In this document: piece by piece, positions 22,262-31,201 of the stretch
How the letters are laid out: each line of letters opens with the position of its first letter
How positions within the stretch are numbered: the stretch's first letter is position 1
Assembly (NCBI GenBank): GCA_012838425.1
Contig: DUPG01000017.1
Location: forward strand, 1 to 32,342
Direction of reading: 5' to 3'
Source: Clostridiales bacterium
GTDB lineage: Bacteria > Bacillota > Clostridia > Christensenellales > CAG-138
Length of the DNA stretch: 32,342 nucleotides
Program-made: the position numbers and the translations under genes
The notes under the pieces: generated by a model
The model's database searches: none
Seen by the model: only the letters and a program-made list of their open reading frames with translations
What the model was told of the DNA's origin: nothing

Positions 22262-25200
22262 ATGTTTGATTTAACGAATTTCAAAGCGATTAAAATCAGC
22301 TTAGCTTCCCCGGAGAAAATCCGAGAATGGTCGCATGGCGAGGTTACAAAAGCAGAAACAATAAATTACCGCACACTGAAGCCCGACCGCGACGGTCTGT
22401 TCTGCGAGCGTATATTCGGGCCCGTGAAGGACTATGAGTGCTCCTGCGGACGCTATAAGCGCAACAATCAACGCTATAACTTCAAGATGGTATGCGATAA
22501 GTGCGGCGTAGAGGTTACGCGTTCATCAGTACGCCGTGAGCGCTTAGGGCATATAGAGCTTGCCGCTCCGGTTGTGCACATATGGTACTTGAAGGGCAAC
22601 CCCTGCTATTTGAAGCTGCTTTTAGATATGTCCCCGCGCGCAATAGAAAAGGTAATATACTTTGCGGCATATGTAGTTATAGATCCCGGCTGCTTGGCAG
22701 AGCAGATAGACGATCAAAAATATGTATGGCGCGAGAAGCAGCTGTTGACAGAAGAGGACTACCAAGAGGGCATGCTTATTGCCAAGAAGTATTGCTCCGA
22801 GCATAAGGACGCTAAAATGCCCAAGGTCGGCATAGGCGCTGAGGCAATAAAGGAGCTGCTTCTTAAGCTTGACCTGAACAAGCTGTCAGAGGATTTGAAG
22901 AAGGAGGCCGCTAATTCAACAGGTCAAAAGCGCACGAATGCTATAAAGCGTTTAGATGTAATTGAATCCTTTATAAAGAGCGGCAACAGACCCGAATGGG
23001 TTATACTTGAAGCGCTGCCCGTAATTCCGCCGGATTTGCGCCCCATGGTACAGTTAGACGGCGGCAGATTCGCGTGCAGCGACTTGAATGACTTATACAG
23101 GCGTGTTATCAACAGAAACAACCGCTTGAAGAAGTATATGGAGCTGCGTGCGCCCAATATAGTTTTACGAAACGAAAAGCGTATGCTGCAGGAAGCGGTT
23201 GACGCGCTTATAGATAACGGCAGGAGAGATAAGCGCCCCGTTACAGGCCCCGGCAACCGTCCCTTGAAGTCATTGTCTAACTTGTTAAAGGGTAAGCAGG
23301 GTCGCTTCCGTCAGAACCTTTTAGGTAAGCGTGTTGACTACTCGGGCAGATCGGTTATCGTTGTCGGTCCCGAACTGAAAATGTATCAATGCGGCATACC
23401 TAAGGAAATGGCCTTAGAGCTTTTCCGCCCGTTCGTTATAAAGAAGCTTGTCGAAAAGGGCAAGGTTGAAAATGTAAAGGCCGCAAAGAGCAAGTTAGAG
23501 AGAGCCACGCGCGAGGTATGGGATATGCTTGAAGAGGTAATTAAAGACCATCCCGTACTGTTGAACCGTGCGCCCACGCTGCACAGATTGGGTATTCAGG
23601 CATTTGAGCCGGTACTCGTTGAGGGCAGAGCTATAAAGCTGCACCCCTTAGTATGTACGGCGTATAACGCAGACTTCGACGGCGACCAAATGGCTGTGCA
23701 TGTTCCATTGTCAATAGAAGCGCAGGCAGAGGCACGCTTTTTGATGTTAGCTGCAAACAACATATTGAAGCCGCAGGACGGACGCCCCGTTGTTTCGCCC
23801 ACGCAGGATATGGTATTGGGCTGCTATTACCTAACAGCCATAAGAGAAGACGCTAAGGGCGCAGGCAAGATATTCGCTTCATTAAACGAAGCGCAGCTTG
23901 CATATCAAACAGGCGAGATTTCCTTGCAGGCTAAGATAAAGGTAATGCTTGAAAAGGAAGTGAACGGCGAAAAGAAGCGTAAGCTCATAGAAACCACAGT
24001 GGGCAGGCTCATATTCAACGAAGCTATACCGCAGGACTTGGGTTATGTTGACAGGTCAGACCCCGAATCAGCGTTCAAGCTTGAGGTTGACTGGCAAGTA
24101 ACCAAGAAGGACCTGAACAGAATCATCGACCGCTGCTTCCGCAGGCATGGACCGGCAAAGACAAGCGAGGTTGCAGACAGGATAAAGGGCTTAGGCTTTA
24201 AGTACGCTACCTTGGGCGGTATAACAATAGGCTATAAGGATATTATAGTTCCCGATGAAAAGAAGGACCTTATAAAGCAGGCAGAATTAAAGGTTGCCGA
24301 AATTGAGGATAGCTTCAAGAACGGTCTTATAACAAACGAGGAGAGAAAACGCGAGGTTATAGATATTTGGAAGACCACAACCGAAAAGGTGGCGGCTGTG
24401 CAAAAGACATCAATGGATAAGTTCAATCCTATTTACATGATGGCACATTCGGGCGCACGCGGCAGCGACAGCCAGATTGCACAGCTTGCAGGTATGCGCG
24501 GACTTATGGCTGACCCCTCAGGTCAAATCATTGAGGTTCCTATTAAATCGAACTTCCGTGAAGGTCTTAACGTGCTTGAGTTCTTCATCTCCTCGCACGG
24601 TGCAAGAAAGGGCTTGGCGGATACAGCGTTGAGAACCGCGGACTCGGGTTATCTGACGCGCCGCTTGGTAGATGTAGCGCAGGATGTTATAGTGCGTGAG
24701 GACGATTGCTTCGTATCGCACAATAAGCAGATAATGGGTATGCCCATAACCGCAATAATGGACGACAAGAAGGTGGTCGAGCCATTTGGCGACAGAATTC
24801 TGGGCAGATACACCTCAGAGCCCGTATATCACCCCGAAACAGGCGAGCTTATAGTAGGCGTAAACGAGCTTATCACCTATGAAATAAGGGATAGGATTGT
24901 AGAAGCAGGCATTACCAAAATAGAGTGCAGAACCGCATTCAACTGCCGCACAGAGCATGGCGTGTGCTCAAAATGCTATGGCGTAAACTTAACCACCGGC
25001 AAGAAGGTTGATATAGGCGACGCGGTAGGCATTATAGCGGCGCAGGCAATAGGCGAGCCCGGTACTCAGCTCACTATGAGAACATTCCATACGGGCGGCG
25101 TTGCTTCGGCGGAGGATATTACGCAGGGTCTGCCGCGCGTAGAGGAAATTTTCGAAGCGCGCAAGCCTAAGGGTCAAGCGATATTGACCGAGATTCCCGG

Positions 25201-26086
25201 AACGGTAAAATTAGATATTACCCCCAAGAAGCGCGAAGCTATAATAACCCCGTTTGACGGTAGCGAATCGCGCGTATATCAGATACCCTTCGGCGCGAAA
25301 ATCAAGGTAGAGGACGGACAGGCGGTAGAGGCGGGCGAGCCGCTTACAGACGGTCCTATAAATCCGCACGAAATATTGAAGATTCGCGGTATGAAGGAAG
25401 TTCAGTCCTACATGCTAAGAGAGGTGCAGAAGGTTTATCGTCAACAGGGCGTTGAGATAGCCGATAAGCACATTGAGATAATAATTAGGCAGATGCTTAA
25501 GAAGGTGCAGATTGAGAAGTCGGGCGATACCGATATGCTCCCCGGTGAGCTGGTTGACCGCTTCCGCTTCATGCGCGTAAATGAAAAGGTATTGGAAGAG
25601 GATATGATGCCCGCAGAGTGCTCACCCAAGCTGTTGGGTATTACAAAAGCGGCATTGGCGACGGATTCGTTCCTGTCCGCAGCTTCGTTCCAAGAAACCA
25701 CAAGGATACTTGCCGACGCAGCAATTAAGGGCAAGGTTGACCCCTTGTTAGGCTTGAAGGAAAACATTATAATAGGCAAGCTGATTCCCGCCGGCTTAGG
25801 CCTGCGCAGGTATCGCGATGTAACAGTTCAGCACAAGTCAGCTCCCGTCGTTGTTCCCATGACTGGCGATGAGGAAGGCTTCACTCCCGACGACCTGCTG
25901 AAGAGCGACACTCTGCCGCCCATAAGCAGCTATGAGGAGATAATGAGGCATCTGTCGCAAGAAACCTTTAGTGATGAAGACAAAGAGATGAGTACCGACA
26001 TTGACACATTGCTTGAGGACTTCGACAAGCTGTTGTCTGAAACCGAAGCGGATACAGACGACGATGCCGCTGCGTCAAAAGAATAA
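22262..26086 (+). CDS. rpoC: DNA-directed RNA polymerase subunit beta'
   Basis: The 1274-residue RNA polymerase beta' subunit has zinc site 1 as C60, C62, C78, C81 (ECSCG...VCDKCG). The catalytic Mg2+ motif is [12 protein letters not shown], with Asp471, Asp473 and Asp475. Bridge helix and trigger loop sequences follow ([36 protein letters not shown]). Zinc site 2 is C-x6-C...CSKC (CRTAFNC...HGVCSKCYG). The Gly-rich linker-like insertions of Gram-negative enzymes are absent, as in Bacillota. The start is ATG 22262 behind AAGGGAG; a TTG two codons earlier is less likely. The C-terminal tail is acidic. It is co-transcribed with rpoB and closed by a strong terminator. Confidence 0.98.
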   Translation: MFDLTNFKAIKISLASPEKIREWSHGEVTKAETINYRTLKPDRDGLFCERIFGPVKDYECSCGRYKRNNQRYNFKMVCDKCGVEVTRSSVRRERLGHIELAAPVVHIWYLKGNPCYLKLLLDMSPRAIEKVIYFAAYVVIDPGCLAEQIDDQKYVWREKQLLTEEDYQEGMLIAKKYCSEHKDAKMPKVGIGAEAIKELLLKLDLNKLSEDLKKEAANSTGQKRTNAIKRLDVIESFIKSGNRPEWVILEALPVIPPDLRPMVQLDGGRFACSDLNDLYRRVINRNNRLKKYMELRAPNIVLRNEKRMLQEAVDALIDNGRRDKRPVTGPGNRPLKSLSNLLKGKQGRFRQNLLGKRVDYSGRSVIVVGPELKMYQCGIPKEMALELFRPFVIKKLVEKGKVENVKAAKSKLERATREVWDMLEEVIKDHPVLLNRAPTLHRLGIQAFEPVLVEGRAIKLHPLVCTAYNADFDGDQMAVHVPLSIEAQAEARFLMLAANNILKPQDGRPVVSPTQDMVLGCYYLTAIREDAKGAGKIFASLNEAQLAYQTGEISLQAKIKVMLEKEVNGEKKRKLIETTVGRLIFNEAIPQDLGYVDRSDPESAFKLEVDWQVTKKDLNRIIDRCFRRHGPAKTSEVADRIKGLGFKYATLGGITIGYKDIIVPDEKKDLIKQAELKVAEIEDSFKNGLITNEERKREVIDIWKTTTEKVAAVQKTSMDKFNPIYMMAHSGARGSDSQIAQLAGMRGLMADPSGQIIEVPIKSNFREGLNVLEFFISSHGARKGLADTALRTADSGYLTRRLVDVAQDVIVREDDCFVSHNKQIMGMPITAIMDDKKVVEPFGDRILGRYTSEPVYHPETGELIVGVNELITYEIRDRIVEAGITKIECRTAFNCRTEHGVCSKCYGVNLTTGKKVDIGDAVGIIAAQAIGEPGTQLTMRTFHTGGVASAEDITQGLPRVEEIFEARKPKGQAILTEIPGTVKLDITPKKREAIITPFDGSESRVYQIPFGAKIKVEDGQAVEAGEPLTDGPINPHEILKIRGMKEVQSYMLREVQKVYRQQGVEIADKHIEIIIRQMLKKVQIEKSGDTDMLPGELVDRFRFMRVNEKVLEEDMMPAECSPKLLGITKAALATDSFLSAASFQETTRILADAAIKGKVDPLLGLKENIIIGKLIPAGLGLRRYRDVTVQHKSAPVVVPMTGDEEGFTPDDLLKSDTLPPISSYEEIMRHLSQETFSDEDKEMSTDIDTLLEDFDKLLSETEADTDDDAAASKE

Positions 26087-26094
26087 AACCAATT

Positions 26095-26124
26095 GAGCGA
26101 GGGGGCTTCCCTTCGCTCTTTTTG
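26095..26124 (+). terminator. terminator of rpoBC
   Basis: GAGCGAGGGG-GCTT-CCCTTCGCTC is a 10-bp stem with one wobble pair, followed by TTTTTG, 9 bp after the rpoC stop. The next gene's ribosome binding site starts right after it, so some read-through is likely. Confidence 0.9.
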
Positions 26125-26138
26125 CTGTGGAGGATACT

Positions 26139-26894
26139 ATGGGTTCGAATAATTTTGAGGAATGGTATTACAGATTTTTGAAAAGTCAAGCCGCTGACAC
26201 TCCCGAAAGCGAAAAGGAAGAGGAGCTGTTGGAGGTATGTAAGGAAACAGCAAAGCTATTACCCGATGAAGGCATTGATTCATTGTATAAAAGTGAAGAC
26301 TGCCTATTATGCGCAGACGAAAAGGATATCCGCAAAAAGTCCTGCTATGCGCAGACTGATTTAGGGCATGAGCAGCCGAAGCACCGCAAAGACAAGAAGT
26401 ATTCTCACATATCCTCAGGCGCATATTTGCCTATAAATATTTCGTGCTGCTCGCGCTGCAAGCTCAATTACTTGGCGGTAGATTTGATCCCCGCACTGAT
26501 CGGCATAATTATAATGGGCATAACCATTATTCTTTTTGGCAATCGTGGTGTGCGCGACGCAATTATAGACAAGGTTGATTTCCTCAACCCTGCCATACGC
26601 CCGTTTTTAGTATTCGCATTGATATTTGTAATCACATTGACCATATGCGCGCTGTTGCGCAGGCTTTTATACGATGTTTTTTCAAAGAAGACTCATTTTG
26701 ACATATTCGAAATAAACGATACTATGAAAATATTGAAGGCGCTGGGCTGGTTCAAGCTGTATGAAAACACAAAGGGTGCACAGCTTGTGTTCGCAAAGGA
26801 GCTGCCCAATTACCTTCAAGATAATACAGAACACACTACAAAAGATTCTGAAAAACAAGAAAGCACAGAGGAAGAAGAAACGGAGGAAGTATGA
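26139..26894 (+). CDS. membrane protein with N-terminal cysteine pairs, unknown function
   Basis: The 251-residue product has an acidic N-terminal domain (EEELLEVCKETAKLLPDEGI) with CLLC near residue 52 and CCSRC near residue 105, spaced like a possible zinc-binding unit just before the membrane. Two transmembrane helices follow (AVDLIPALIGIIIMGITIILF and FLVFALIFVITLTICALL). The cytosolic C-terminal domain ends in a Glu/Thr-rich tail. The start is ATG 26139 behind GGAGG. It overlaps the next gene by 4 bp (ATGA), so the two products are probably made together. I know no function; it could be a membrane anchor or redox-sensing partner. Confidence 0.7.
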   Translation: MGSNNFEEWYYRFLKSQAADTPESEKEEELLEVCKETAKLLPDEGIDSLYKSEDCLLCADEKDIRKKSCYAQTDLGHEQPKHRKDKKYSHISSGAYLPINISCCSRCKLNYLAVDLIPALIGIIIMGITIILFGNRGVRDAIIDKVDFLNPAIRPFLVFALIFVITLTICALLRRLLYDVFSKKTHFDIFEINDTMKILKALGWFKLYENTKGAQLVFAKELPNYLQDNTEHTTKDSEKQESTEEEETEEV

Positions 26895-27484
26895 GTAAGC
26901 TGTTGTCATTATCGCCTATTAGGCAGAGATTGGCGGAGAGCTTGTCAAAGGCATGGAACAGGAAAATTGATGAATCGGAGGTTATTTGTCCCTCAGAAAT
27001 AGGACACGCGTCATATTACACGCATACGGTAGAGCAAAGCATAGCAGTCGCTTCCCGCAGGCTCAATGAAGCAGGGGGCGGCATATACGACTGCGCATGG
27101 GTAGAGGGCTACTACATAAATTTCAGGCTTTCGCGCTTTTATATGAATGAGCACATCAAAGAAGTATTGAAATCGGCAAAGCCCTTGAAGGACGATTATG
27201 TAATATCTGAGGTTTTGAACGAATATGAATATGCCATAGCGCGTATGTATATGCTAAGCACAAAGCCCGCTAACAATGTTGCGGCATTGTTGAACGATAA
27301 AATATTCAAGGCGGTATTATTAGCCTTACATTGCAATGACGATATGGGCGACAGGGCGACAAAATTAAGAATCGCCGCAAAAAAATGCTTAGAAGCCATA
27401 GACAGAGAGGAATACTATGGCTACATAGGCGATATAGCAAAGTTAGTCGCGCTCTGCTTAGAGCACGCGGCAGCCAATTTATAG
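26891..27484 (+). CDS. stand-alone ArgRS-like tRNA-binding protein (N-terminal and DALR-like domains)
   Basis: Of the 197 residues, about 1-95 resemble the N-terminal additional domain of arginyl-tRNA synthetase (IRQRLAESLSKAW...VICPSEIGHASYYTH...GYYINFRLSRFYMNEHIKEVL). About 100-197 resemble the DALR anticodon-binding helices (NEYEYAIARMYMLS...KIFKAVLLALHCND...RIAAKKCLEAI...LVALCLEHAAANL). The catalytic HIGH and KMSK parts are absent, and nothing frameshifted remains between the domains, so this is a compact protein and not a broken synthetase. It could bind tRNA or have a new role. It is coupled to the membrane protein gene before it. The assignment rests on pattern memory. Confidence 0.55.
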   Translation: MSKLLSLSPIRQRLAESLSKAWNRKIDESEVICPSEIGHASYYTHTVEQSIAVASRRLNEAGGGIYDCAWVEGYYINFRLSRFYMNEHIKEVLKSAKPLKDDYVISEVLNEYEYAIARMYMLSTKPANNVAALLNDKIFKAVLLALHCNDDMGDRATKLRIAAKKCLEAIDREEYYGYIGDIAKLVALCLEHAAANL

Positions 27485-27490
27485 AAACAG

Positions 27491-27519
27491 TTGCATTCGA
27501 TGTAAATATATATTATAAT
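27491..27519 (+). promoter_or_regulatory. promoter of the UPF0173 hydrolase gene
   Basis: TTGCAT (27491-27496), 17 bp and TATAAT (27514-27519), 56 bp before the start codon. Confidence 0.75.
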
Positions 27520-27574
27520 ACTTGTTTATACAGCAGATAAGCAAGTATTAGTATTAGGGAAAGGAGATGATAGT

Positions 27575-28216
27575 ATGGATATAAAGTGGTTAGGGCATTC
27601 GTGCTTTATGATGACGGATAAGTCCGGCACACGCATATTGACCGACCCGTATGACCCGTCAATAGGCAAGGAATTAGAGCCGGTTGAGGCGGACATAGTT
27701 ACTATTTCCCATGAGCATCACGACCACAGCTACCTTCATGCGATAAAGAACAAGCCCGAAATAGTGAATAAAGTAGGCGAATTCAATATAAATGGAATAA
27801 GGATACGCGGCTTTTTAACCAAGCACGACGATAAGGACGGGGCGCTTAGAGGCGAAAACCGTATGTATCTATTCTATATAGACGGTATGAGGGTGCTGCA
27901 CGCCGGCGATTTGGGCGCAATCCCCCCGCAGTCAACATTAAACGATATAGGGGAGATAGATGTGCTTTTGGTTCCCATAGGCGGCACATACACAATAAAT
28001 TCGTTGCAGGCATTAGAGCTTGCGAATCTATTGAAGCCGAAAGTAGTAATTCCCATGCACTATAAGACAAAGAATTTTATGCCCATGCTCGATGGCGTGG
28101 ATAATTTTTTGAGGCAGTCAAAGAATTGTCGCATACATAGGCTGAATGAGAGTTTGGCAACGCTTGAGCCCGGCTATTTGGGCGAGGACAGAATATTAGT
28201 TCTAAGCGTTGATTGA
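27575..28216 (+). CDS. UPF0173 metallo-beta-lactamase fold hydrolase (YtkL-like)
   Basis: The 213-residue metallo-beta-lactamase fold protein has N-terminal MDIKWLGHSCF, the metal motif HEHHDHS (HxHxDH), HAGDLG and PIGGTYT, and C-terminal VVIPMHYKT with a further His ligand. Length and motifs fit the UPF0173 family, whose physiological substrate is unknown. It starts at ATG 27575 behind AAAGGAG, has its own promoter and is followed by a strong hairpin terminator, so it is a single-gene unit. It is probably a cytosolic binuclear zinc hydrolase. Confidence 0.88.
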   Translation: MDIKWLGHSCFMMTDKSGTRILTDPYDPSIGKELEPVEADIVTISHEHHDHSYLHAIKNKPEIVNKVGEFNINGIRIRGFLTKHDDKDGALRGENRMYLFYIDGMRVLHAGDLGAIPPQSTLNDIGEIDVLLVPIGGTYTINSLQALELANLLKPKVVIPMHYKTKNFMPMLDGVDNFLRQSKNCRIHRLNESLATLEPGYLGEDRILVLSVD

Positions 28217-28244
28217 TTGTTTCGTTTTTGAACCTCCTTTCATC

Positions 28245-28275
28245 AAAAAGCCGTTCGCGGCTTTTTGCTTTTTTG
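28245..28275 (+). terminator. terminator after the UPF0173 gene
   Basis: AAAAAGCCG-TTCG-CGGCTTTTT is a perfect 9-bp stem with a UUCG tetraloop followed by GCTTTTTTG. The A run on the left would make it work weakly in the other direction too. Confidence 0.9.
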
Positions 28276-28304
28276 GGGCATGAGGGCACGGGGCACGAGG
28301 GCAC
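28275..28304. repeat. two 15-bp tandem units GGGGCA(T/C)GAGGGCAC
   Basis: Two units differing by a single base lie directly after the terminator. Confidence 0.85.
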
Positions 28305-28520
28305 GTTTACTTTTCTTTGTAAGAAAAGTAACAAAAGAACAAGATATTTTTTTAATTTACTATTTCGGCGTATAAACCAGAGGGATTCTTAGGGCTTTGC
28401 CCTTGCCATTTCGGCACACAATGCACCTGTCGTTTCATGTCAGCCGCATTGCGCTATTCGGTTGTTCTTCATTCAATGCCGAAGCATTGTCTTCATTGTG
28501 CGTGCATAACACGCATATCT
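28305..28520. repeat. intergenic dispersed-repeat block
   Basis: It contains a perfect 11-bp hairpin TTACTTTTCTT/AAGAAAAGTAA (28307-28331) followed by CAAAAGAAC, then GGGATTC..AGGGCTTTGCCCTT near 28380-28410, and AATGCCGAAGCATTGTCTTCATT near 28475-28500. Versions of the first and last occur at 14944-15040, and of the middle one at 9798-9822. No gene was found in it. Confidence 0.6.
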
Positions 28521-28528
28521 CTCCTCTC

Positions 28529-28558
28529 TTGCCAAAACCCCCTCATACATGGTAGTAT
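28529..28558 (+). promoter_or_regulatory. possible promoter of the fchA operon
   Basis: TTGCCA (28529-28534), 18 bp and TAGTAT (28553-28558), 40 bp before the start codon. The -10 box is weak. Confidence 0.4.
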
Positions 28559-28597
28559 TATTCTATATTGGCGTATGCTGAACAGAAGGGAAATAAT

Positions 28598-29227
28598 ATG
28601 AGCTTTAACGATTTGAATATTCGCGAGTACATTGAAAAATTAGCTTCAAAGGAGCCCGTTCCCGGCGGCGGCGGCGCTTCGGCGGTATGCGGCGCGCTTG
28701 GTGCTGCATTGGCTTCCATGGTGTGCAATCTCACTATTGGCAAAAAGAAATTCGCTGAATACGAGGGCGAGCTTACAGCTATTCTGAATGACGCGCAAAG
28801 GTTGAGTGCTGAGCTTCTTCACCTCTCCGATGAGGACGCGCGCGTGTTCGAGCCATTGGCAAAGGCGTATTCGCTTCCCAAAAACACTCCCGAGGAAATC
28901 GAGCATAGGGACAAGGTTATGGAGCAGGTGCTGTTGGAAGCGGCAGAGGTTCCGCTTAATATAATGCGCGTTATTGCGGAGGTAATCAAGCTGCACCACA
29001 GGTTAAAGGACATAAGCTCCATGCTTGCCATAAGCGATGTAGGCTGCGGAATCATAATGGCAAAAAGCGCATTGTATGCGGCGAGTCTGAATGTATTTAT
29101 AAACACAAAGGCAATGAAAAATAAAGAAACAGCAGAAAAGCTGAATGCCGAAACTGACGCTTTGCTGCGTGAGTATTCGAGCATGGCAGACGAAGCATTC
29201 GAGTTCGTAAACAATAAGTTGAGGTGA
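28598..29227 (+). CDS. fchA: methenyltetrahydrofolate cyclohydrolase (FchA, cyclodeaminase family)
   Basis: The 209-residue, all-helical protein belongs to the formiminotransferase-cyclodeaminase C-domain family. It interconverts methenyl-THF and 10-formyl-THF, or acts as formimino-THF cyclodeaminase. The N-terminal EYIEKLASKEPVPGGGGASA and then ALGAALASMVCNLTIGKKKF are the family's folate-binding signature, and D-E-D-A-R-V-F (near residue 76) and ISDVGCGIIMAKSA (near 145) also match. The start is ATG 28598 behind AAGGG. Its operon also encodes a FolD lacking cyclohydrolase residues, which favours the cyclohydrolase role over histidine degradation; no hut gene is nearby. The stop overlaps the ribosome binding site of rpiB. 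Confidence 0.85.
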   Translation: MSFNDLNIREYIEKLASKEPVPGGGGASAVCGALGAALASMVCNLTIGKKKFAEYEGELTAILNDAQRLSAELLHLSDEDARVFEPLAKAYSLPKNTPEEIEHRDKVMEQVLLEAAEVPLNIMRVIAEVIKLHHRLKDISSMLAISDVGCGIIMAKSALYAASLNVFINTKAMKNKETAEKLNAETDALLREYSSMADEAFEFVNNKLR

Positions 29228-29229
29228 AT

Positions 29230-29673
29230 ATGAAAATAGCGATTGCGGCCGACCATGGCGGATATGAATTGAAAAACAGGATTGCTGACTATCTTATCGA
29301 GTTAGGGCACACGGTAACAGACTTTGGAACGAACAGCGCAGACAGCGTTGATTATCCCGACTACGCGTTTTTAGCTTCAAAGGCGGTTGCGGATAATTCG
29401 CACGAGTTCGGAATACTGATTTGCGGCTCTGGAATTGGCATGAGCATTTGCGCTAATAAGGTCAAGGGCATTCGCTGCGCATTGTGCTCCGAACCCGTAA
29501 GCGCAAGGCTGTCAAGGCAGCATAACGACGCAAATATGCTGGCGTTGGGCGCAAGGATAATAGGCGTTGAGATGGCAAAAGCTATTGTTGACGCGTTTTT
29601 GAATGAGAAATTCGAGGGCGGCAGGCACGAAAAAAGAGTAAGCAAAATAGAGTGCTGCGATATAAATTCATAA
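29230..29673 (+). CDS. rpiB: ribose-5-phosphate isomerase B
   Basis: The 147-residue RpiB/LacAB-family sugar phosphate isomerase interconverts ribulose 5-phosphate and ribose 5-phosphate in the pentose phosphate pathway. Visible motifs are IAADHGGYELK at the N-terminus, DFGTNSADSVDYPDYA, the catalytic-cysteine loop ILICGSGIGMSICANKVKGI and NDANMLALGAR. The start is ATG 29230 behind GAGGTG; a GTG two codons earlier, overlapping the fchA stop, is less likely. The residues expected for ribose rather than allose or galactose 6-phosphate are not decisive here. It lies 9 bp before folD. Confidence 0.93.
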   Translation: MKIAIAADHGGYELKNRIADYLIELGHTVTDFGTNSADSVDYPDYAFLASKAVADNSHEFGILICGSGIGMSICANKVKGIRCALCSEPVSARLSRQHNDANMLALGARIIGVEMAKAIVDAFLNEKFEGGRHEKRVSKIECCDINS

Positions 29674-29682
29674 GGAGAGAGT

Positions 29683-30540
29683 ATGGCAGAAATATTATTA
29701 GGCGCACCCGTATATGAAAAGATAATGGAAGATGTTAAGGCGCGTTGCCGCAAGCTGAAATTAGCAGGCACGCATCCGAAAATGGCGCTGATTCGTTTGG
29801 GCGACAGAGAGGACGACAAAAGCTATGAGCGCAACATAGAAAGGGTGTGCGCCAAGGCGGATATAATTACTGAGAAGCATTTGCTTCCGAGGGATATTTC
29901 GCAGGATGAGTTAGTAAAGCTTATACATAAGCTTAACAATGACGATACAGTGCACGGAATTATGATGTTCCGTCCGCTGCCCAAGCATATGAACGAAACC
30001 TTCGTGTGCCAACAGCTATTACCCCAAAAGGATATCGACGGTATTACCGACGCCTCAATAGCAAGCGTTTTCTTAGGCAGGGGAGAGGGCTTTGCACCCT
30101 GTACCGCTCAGGCGTGCGTACAGATGCTTGACCACTATAACATTCCCATAGCAGGGAAGAGAGCAGTTATTATCGGGAGAAGCCTGGTAGTAGGCAGACC
30201 GCTTTCAATGATGCTATTGTGCAGGGACGCGACAGTTACAATATGTCATACAAAGACCAAGAACATGGCGGAGATTTGCCGCAGCGCAGACATTCTGATA
30301 GCGGCGGCGGGCAAGGCAAGGCTTGTTAATGAGGAATTCTTGTCTGACCGTCAAGTAATAATCGATGTGGGCTTCAATGTTGATGAGGAGGGAAATGTTT
30401 CGGGCGATGTGGCGTTCGATATAGCAGAGCCTTTCGTTACCGCAATATCGCCTGTTCCGGCGGGCGTGGGCGGTATTACAGCAAGGCTGCTGGCTATGCA
30501 CGTTATTGAAGCCGCAACGACAGCGCAAAAAGCAAGGTAG
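29683..30540 (+). CDS. folD: FolD-family methylenetetrahydrofolate dehydrogenase, probably lacking cyclohydrolase activity
   Basis: The 285-residue FolD-fold protein is expected to oxidise 5,10-methylene-THF to methenyl-THF with NAD(P)+. The N-terminal substrate domain keeps Tyr48 (KSYERN) and Asp119 (KDIDG). The catalytic Lys four residues after the Tyr is Ile52, and the Gln of the usual VQLPLP motif is Phe96 (MFRPLP). In characterised FolD/DC301 enzymes these Lys and Gln residues are needed for the cyclohydrolase step. The Rossmann part is intact: VIIGRSLVVGRPLSMMLL, ATVTICHTKT, ADILIAAAGK, VIIDVGFN and PVPAGVGGITARLL. The start is ATG 29683 behind AAGGAG. The adjacent FchA probably supplies the missing step. 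Confidence 0.93.
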   Translation: MAEILLGAPVYEKIMEDVKARCRKLKLAGTHPKMALIRLGDREDDKSYERNIERVCAKADIITEKHLLPRDISQDELVKLIHKLNNDDTVHGIMMFRPLPKHMNETFVCQQLLPQKDIDGITDASIASVFLGRGEGFAPCTAQACVQMLDHYNIPIAGKRAVIIGRSLVVGRPLSMMLLCRDATVTICHTKTKNMAEICRSADILIAAAGKARLVNEEFLSDRQVIIDVGFNVDEEGNVSGDVAFDIAEPFVTAISPVPAGVGGITARLLAMHVIEAATTAQKAR

Positions 30541-30556
30541 TTTGAAAGGGGGTATT

Positions 30557-31201
30557 ATGCCTGCACTCCATTACGGTTCCGCCGCGATACTGGGATATTT
30601 GTTCGGGAATTTGCAGTCAGCCATAATACTGTCAAGGCTATTGCGCAAGCCCGATATACGAACCCGCGGCAGCGGAAACGCAGGTTCTACAAATATGCTG
30701 CGCGTTTATGGAGTAACCGCGGGGCTTATTACCCTTATATGCGATTTATTAAAAGGCGTATTCGCGGTTGTGCTTGCAAAATTCCTAATCAGTTTTTTAG
30801 GCGGAGATGGCGTAATAGCAGGCGCTATAGCAGGGCTTTTTGTGGTGCTGGGGCATGACTTCCCCGTATTTTTCGGATTCAGAGGCGGAAAGGGCGTAGC
30901 TACAACCTTAGGTGTTATGTGGGCGCTTATACCGCCAATTTTTGCAGTGATAATAACTGTGGTTGCTGTGCTCTCAATTGTGTTTACTTCTATGGTATCT
31001 GTGGGAAGTCTTGTGGGCGGCATGCTTTTGTTAGGCTTTGCGCTCACCTACCCGAATATAGACCCCGCAACAGCAGTTGTATCGATAATATTGGCGGCAT
31101 TGCTCATAATTCGCCATACCGAGAACATAAAGCGCATTTTGCGAGGCAAAGAAAACAAGATAACCTTCAAAAAGAATCATAAGATAGGAAATGCGGAATG
31201 A
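30557..31201 (+). CDS. plsY: glycerol-3-phosphate acyltransferase PlsY
   Basis: The 214-residue polytopic membrane enzyme transfers an acyl group from acyl phosphate to glycerol 3-phosphate in the first step of phospholipid synthesis. The family motifs are present in order: RGSGNAGSTNMLR (active-site loop 1), DLLKG, GHDFPVFFGFRGGKGVAT (loop 2), then RHTENIKRILRGKENKI near the C-terminus. It has five to seven hydrophobic segments. The start is ATG 30557 behind AAAGGGGG; a longer frame overlapping folD was rejected. It overlaps the next gene by 4 bp (ATGA). Confidence 0.95.
   Translation: MPALHYGSAAILGYLFGNLQSAIILSRLLRKPDIRTRGSGNAGSTNMLRVYGVTAGLITLICDLLKGVFAVVLAKFLISFLGGDGVIAGAIAGLFVVLGHDFPVFFGFRGGKGVATTLGVMWALIPPIFAVIITVVAVLSIVFTSMVSVGSLVGGMLLLGFALTYPNIDPATAVVSIILAALLIIRHTENIKRILRGKENKITFKKNHKIGNAE

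Noticed and set aside
26891-27484. Truncated or frameshifted argS pseudogene
   Set aside because: The frame is intact with a coupled start, and no remnant of the catalytic core lies between or beside the two domains.
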